Below are positions 60,855-64,000 of a stretch of 64,000 nucleotides of DNA, one piece after another. The notes under the pieces are model-generated. The model was not told the origin of the DNA, searched no databases, and saw only the letters and a program-made list of their open reading frames with translations. The stretch spans positions 2,101,765 through 2,165,764 of the forward strand of contig NZ_BEYR01000001.1 in the NCBI RefSeq assembly GCF_002933815.1, given 5' to 3'. The position numbers and the translations under genes are program-made. Numbering within the stretch: the stretch's first letter is position 1; every line of letters starts with the position of its first letter. Source of the DNA: Sphingobacterium sp. HMA12 (GTDB taxonomy: Bacteria > Bacteroidota > Bacteroidia > Sphingobacteriales > Sphingobacteriaceae).

Positions 60855-63800
60855 ATGATCGAAACTAATGCTTATTTTCAAGTTGCAATAGAGAAGGCTT
60901 CCCACTTTAATTATAGCTTCTGTTTCCATAACCTGTCCCTAGTGGAAAAAATTAAAATCACTACGGTCACGAGAGATATCGAGCATATTAAAATTGAGAT
61001 GATTTCTGAAATCGGACTGTTCAGCCCTTATACATTTCATATGGATAAATTTTCGGAGGGAATACCAGTAACGCTGAAAAATTTAGCTTTCGACTACAAT
61101 ATTCCATATATCCGGAATCTTGTGGAGAAAGATCTGGACACCATTACCTGTACTATCTCTTCTAAAAATGAAATATTACACCAGCAAAAGTTCACCGTAA
61201 AGGTGTTACCGATGGATCATTTTGGCGGATTTAGTACATATCCGGAGCTGTTAGCGTCTTATGTCTTACCCAATCACCCTATAATCTATACAATTAAAGC
61301 GGCGGCGATCAAGATTCTTGAGAAAAATAGATTAAAGCCGGCTTTTTGGGGCTATCAATCCAATAGCAAGGAGCGTGTTCTGCAGGAAGTAATGGCGATA
61401 TATCAGGCAATTTTAAATAGCAATATTACCTACAGTGCGATGCCCCCTAGCTTCGAAACTGAAGGTCAGCGGATTCGTCTGGTCGATCAGATTTATGAAA
61501 CCAAATTCGGAAACTGTATTGATATCTCCCTATTATTTGCGGCCTGCCTAGAAGCAATCGATCTGAATCCGATTATTATTGTTACGTATGGTCATGCATT
61601 TATTGGTGTCTGGCTCGGTGACCAACGGTTAGAGGCAGTAATCAACTATGACCAGGCCGCTATTTCAAAACGGATCGCCCATGGAATTGATGATATTGCT
61701 TTAATTGAATCTACTCATCTGTGCCGGGGAAATGCGTATACCATGCGCGAGGCAATGAACATCGCCGAAACACAGCTCCTACATGCAAACAATTTTATCT
61801 TATCCCTCGATATCAAACATGCCCGTTCACATGGCATTCTTCCCTTACCTTTTACGGGAAAAGAAGAGCTGAACAATACGGATATAAAGAACTCTTTGAG
61901 CTTACCTAAACAACAGACCATTGATCATTTTGACCTAGATGACAACGATCTGGAGCTAGCTCTTAGTGAGTCCAAAGATCTAACCAAACAAAAAATCTGG
62001 GAAAGGAAGTTGCTCGATCTCTCGCTCAGAAATAATCTATTAAATCTGCGGTTCACCAAAAGCATGCTGCAAATCGTGGATCTGAAAATAGACCATCTGG
62101 AAGATCATCTTTCGAACGGAAAATCACTGTCAATTCACCCAAATAACAATCAGCAGCTCTTACGCCGTTATAATCTATATTCAGAACCTTTACATTTCTC
62201 CGAGCCATTATTTAAACTCGCAGATGACGCATTTCGCTACAACCGCTTGCTGACCCATTACCATCAGGATGACCTGGATATCATTTTAACGCACTTATAC
62301 CGTAATGCGAAATTGGCCGAAGAAGAAAACGGGAAGAGTACATTGTATCTGGGTGTTGGCCTATTGAAATGGTTTGAACCCAAGACCAAGCAACAGGCCA
62401 GACTCGCTCCTATCCTATTGATTCCGGTTGAATTATCCCGTCGATCTGTAAATACCAAATTTACACTCCGAAGCCGTGAGGAAGAAGCTATGATCAATAT
62501 TACCTTATTGGAATATCTCAAGCAGGAATTCAAGCTCAACCTCAGTACGTTGGAGACACTACCGATGGATGAATCAGGAGTAGATGTACAGAAAGTACTC
62601 GCCATTCTAAGAAAGTCTATTTTAAATCTGGGAGGTTGGGATATTTTAGAACAGGTTGTTCTAGGAAACTTTTCTTTTAACAAATTGATTTTATGGCAAG
62701 ATCTATCCAGATATGCTGAAGAAATTGAAAAAAGTACGATTGTAAAGAGCTTAATTGACGGGAGGCTTTCGGAAATGCTGGATATCAGCGGCGATTCGGA
62801 AAATCTGGAACTGATGCCATCTTCGCAGTTAACATTACCGATACCAACCGACAATTCGCAATTGGAAGCTGTCCGTCACTCGAACGCAAATAAAAGCTTT
62901 GTCTTACATGGACCTCCCGGTACCGGTAAATCCCAGACCATTACCAATATTATCGCAGATGCCTTGGCGAATGACAAAAAGGTACTTTTTGTAGCTGCTA
63001 AAAAGGCGGCACTGGATGTTGTCCATCGCCGGTTGGAAAAAATTGGATTGGGCTCCTTTTGTCTGGAGCTACACTCCAATAAATCCAAAAAATCAGATGT
63101 GCTAAGGCAACTGGAGCAGAGCCTGGAAACACCCAAATATCAAAGTCATATTGATTTTCAGGAAGAGGCACAACGTATCGATCAGCGCAAAGCGGCGTTA
63201 AGTCGCTACGTAGACGCCCTACATCAGCCCTTCGCAGCAGGTTGGAGCCTGTATGACTCCGTCTCCTATCTGGACAGCAATCATATTGCAATCAACACAG
63301 CATGGCTGCTACCTTTGCAACTGGATCTAATCGATAAAAAGACCTGGAATGAATGGCAGGACTGGGCCATCCCGTTTGGACAATTAACAGCTAATTTACC
63401 TCCGATTGACACCCACCCGTTACGTTTGATCCACTTGAAAGATCAGAACTTTGCCCATAAAAATCAGATTGGAAAATCTATCGACGATTACGTTCAGGCC
63501 TCTATTCATGCGACTAAAGCCCAATCGGATCTGCAGCTGAATATGTCAGACAATTGGTTCGTAAACAAAACTTCTCTATGCTCACTTCTCGAAAAAACAG
63601 CTCATTTTCAAGCGCATCAGGCCATCGTAAATGTGTATTTTGACCAACGTCAAAAGAATTTACTACATCACTGGATTGAATTGCAAACCCAAAAGCAGAC
63701 ACTGGAGCAAGTGCTTATCACAGAATTTGGCAACCGAATATTCACCACAGACTTTAACCCTATTGAATCACTCTGGAATCAGTCAAAACATTCGTGGTTT

Positions 63801-64000
63801 CTGCCCAGGTGGCTGAAACAGCGCAAAGTAAAGAACTTCTTAAATGGTTTTGCCGCAAATAAAATCAGCTCCGAACAACAAGTTGATCAATTCTTTAATC
63901 AGAAGAATTCCTTCGATCTCGTTACGAAGAATTTAAGCGAGCCGCAGTTTATTCCCATAAACGAAGCGACCAGCTATTATCTAGTCGGTAACAAGGTTGA
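60855..64000 (+). CDS. DUF4011-type SF1 helicase with transglutaminase-like N-terminus (3' truncated)
   Basis: A long frame opens with ATG at 60855 and continues without a stop to the window end (1048 codons). Order of parts: an N-terminal beta-rich domain (1-~150), a transglutaminase/cysteine-protease-like domain (~200-330) with C221 in FGNCIDISLLF and H247 in YGHAFIGVW, a DUF4011 start at ~385 (KLLDLSLRNNLLNLRF), and a helicase domain with Walker A G686-PPGTGKS (686-693). Motifs II-VI would lie beyond the window. Family members with DUF4011, a helicase, a Vsr-like nuclease and DUF3320 are known anti-phage proteins (Gao/Hhe type as I recall). A TATCTTTA at 60827-60834 may be its -7 box. Confidence 0.85.
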   Translation, partial: MIETNAYFQVAIEKASHFNYSFCFHNLSLVEKIKITTVTRDIEHIKIEMISEIGLFSPYTFHMDKFSEGIPVTLKNLAFDYNIPYIRNLVEKDLDTITCTISSKNEILHQQKFTVKVLPMDHFGGFSTYPELLASYVLPNHPIIYTIKAAAIKILEKNRLKPAFWGYQSNSKERVLQEVMAIYQAILNSNITYSAMPPSFETEGQRIRLVDQIYETKFGNCIDISLLFAACLEAIDLNPIIIVTYGHAFIGVWLGDQRLEAVINYDQAAISKRIAHGIDDIALIESTHLCRGNAYTMREAMNIAETQLLHANNFILSLDIKHARSHGILPLPFTGKEELNNTDIKNSLSLPKQQTIDHFDLDDNDLELALSESKDLTKQKIWERKLLDLSLRNNLLNLRFTKSMLQIVDLKIDHLEDHLSNGKSLSIHPNNNQQLLRRYNLYSEPLHFSEPLFKLADDAFRYNRLLTHYHQDDLDIILTHLYRNAKLAEEENGKSTLYLGVGLLKWFEPKTKQQARLAPILLIPVELSRRSVNTKFTLRSREEEAMINITLLEYLKQEFKLNLSTLETLPMDESGVDVQKVLAILRKSILNLGGWDILEQVVLGNFSFNKLILWQDLSRYAEEIEKSTIVKSLIDGRLSEMLDISGDSENLELMPSSQLTLPIPTDNSQLEAVRHSNANKSFVLHGPPGTGKSQTITNIIADALANDKKVLFVAAKKAALDVVHRRLEKIGLGSFCLELHSNKSKKSDVLRQLEQSLETPKYQSHIDFQEEAQRIDQRKAALSRYVDALHQPFAAGWSLYDSVSYLDSNHIAINTAWLLPLQLDLIDKKTWNEWQDWAIPFGQLTANLPPIDTHPLRLIHLKDQNFAHKNQIGKSIDDYVQASIHATKAQSDLQLNMSDNWFVNKTSLCSLLEKTAHFQAHQAIVNVYFDQRQKNLLHHWIELQTQKQTLEQVLITEFGNRIFTTDFNPIESLWNQSKHSWFLPRWLKQRKVKNFLNGFAANKISSEQQVDQFFNQKNSFDLVTKNLSEPQFIPINEATSYYLVGNKV

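Noticed and set aside
1..64000. tRNA, rRNA, CRISPR, transposase or integrase genes
   Set aside because: No repeat array, tRNA T-loop, rRNA segment or mobile-element protein was recognised anywhere in the window.

Overview
The window looks like chromosomal DNA of a Bacteroidota bacterium, most likely a Sphingobacteriaceae member such as Sphingobacterium. The support is a SusC/SusD pair preceded by an ECF sigma factor and a FecR-type anti-sigma factor, many lipoproteins with short lipoboxes, fimbrillin-like and DUF4974-type proteins, AT-rich spacers with TAnnTTTG-like -7 elements, and weak ribosome-binding signals. No rRNA, tRNA, CRISPR array, transposase or integrase was seen.

Layout. 1-4454: a cut-off sugar transporter, a mannose-6-phosphate-isomerase-like protein and a six-hairpin glycosidase-like lipoprotein on the + strand. 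4664-11354: a four-gene minus-strand operon of planctomycete-type proteins (PSCyt1/DUF1549/DUF1553, DUF1501, a TIM-barrel isomerase-like protein, and DUF2231-cytochrome-LRR). Divergent from it, 11882-15145 encodes a GH95-like glycosidase and a metallophosphoesterase. Together, 1-15145 reads as a glycoside-utilisation region without SusCD. 15274-20496: a nitroreductase, an outer-membrane barrel, a LytS/LytR-type two-component system, a 79-aa protein and methionine aminopeptidase. This stretch carries three tandem pairs of the 8-mer GTATAAAA, each spaced exactly 21 bp, which I read as the binding sites of the LytTR regulator. 21216-31462: housekeeping and stress genes (AraC, isochorismatase-like hydrolase, two-state hydrolase, photolyase, alcohol dehydrogenase), then a TetR regulator with two matching 25-bp operators controlling itself and a pair of small proteins, then acetyltransferases including a chloramphenicol acetyltransferase homologue, and GrpB.

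31988-38453: a fimbrillin-like lipoprotein, an AraC/SDR divergent pair, an ECF sigma/zinc-finger anti-sigma cassette with two more membrane proteins and what looks like a decayed fifth gene, and an SRPBCC protein. 38793-53148: a polysaccharide utilisation locus with sigma, anti-sigma, STN-containing SusC, SusD, an IPT/NHL lipoprotein and a parallel beta-helix lipoprotein on the + strand, then an acyltransferase, a lipoprotein and a GH30 glycosidase on the minus strand. 53309-60701: small stress and unknown genes, ending in a signal-peptide-bearing fusion of a WrbA-like flavodoxin domain with a RidA domain. 60855-64000: the first 1048 codons of a DUF4011-type superfamily 1 helicase that runs off the window. 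Its N-terminal transglutaminase-like domain and its family make it a candidate anti-phage protein.

The best leads for something undescribed are the two small-protein circuits (the LytTR 21-bp regulon and the TetR two-operator circuit), which each control one member of the same small Cys-poor ferredoxin-fold-like family. Next come the truncated helicase, the secreted flavodoxin-RidA fusion, and the periplasmic cytochrome operon. Start codons, domain limits and families are read by eye from the sequence and from remembered family signatures; no search was run.
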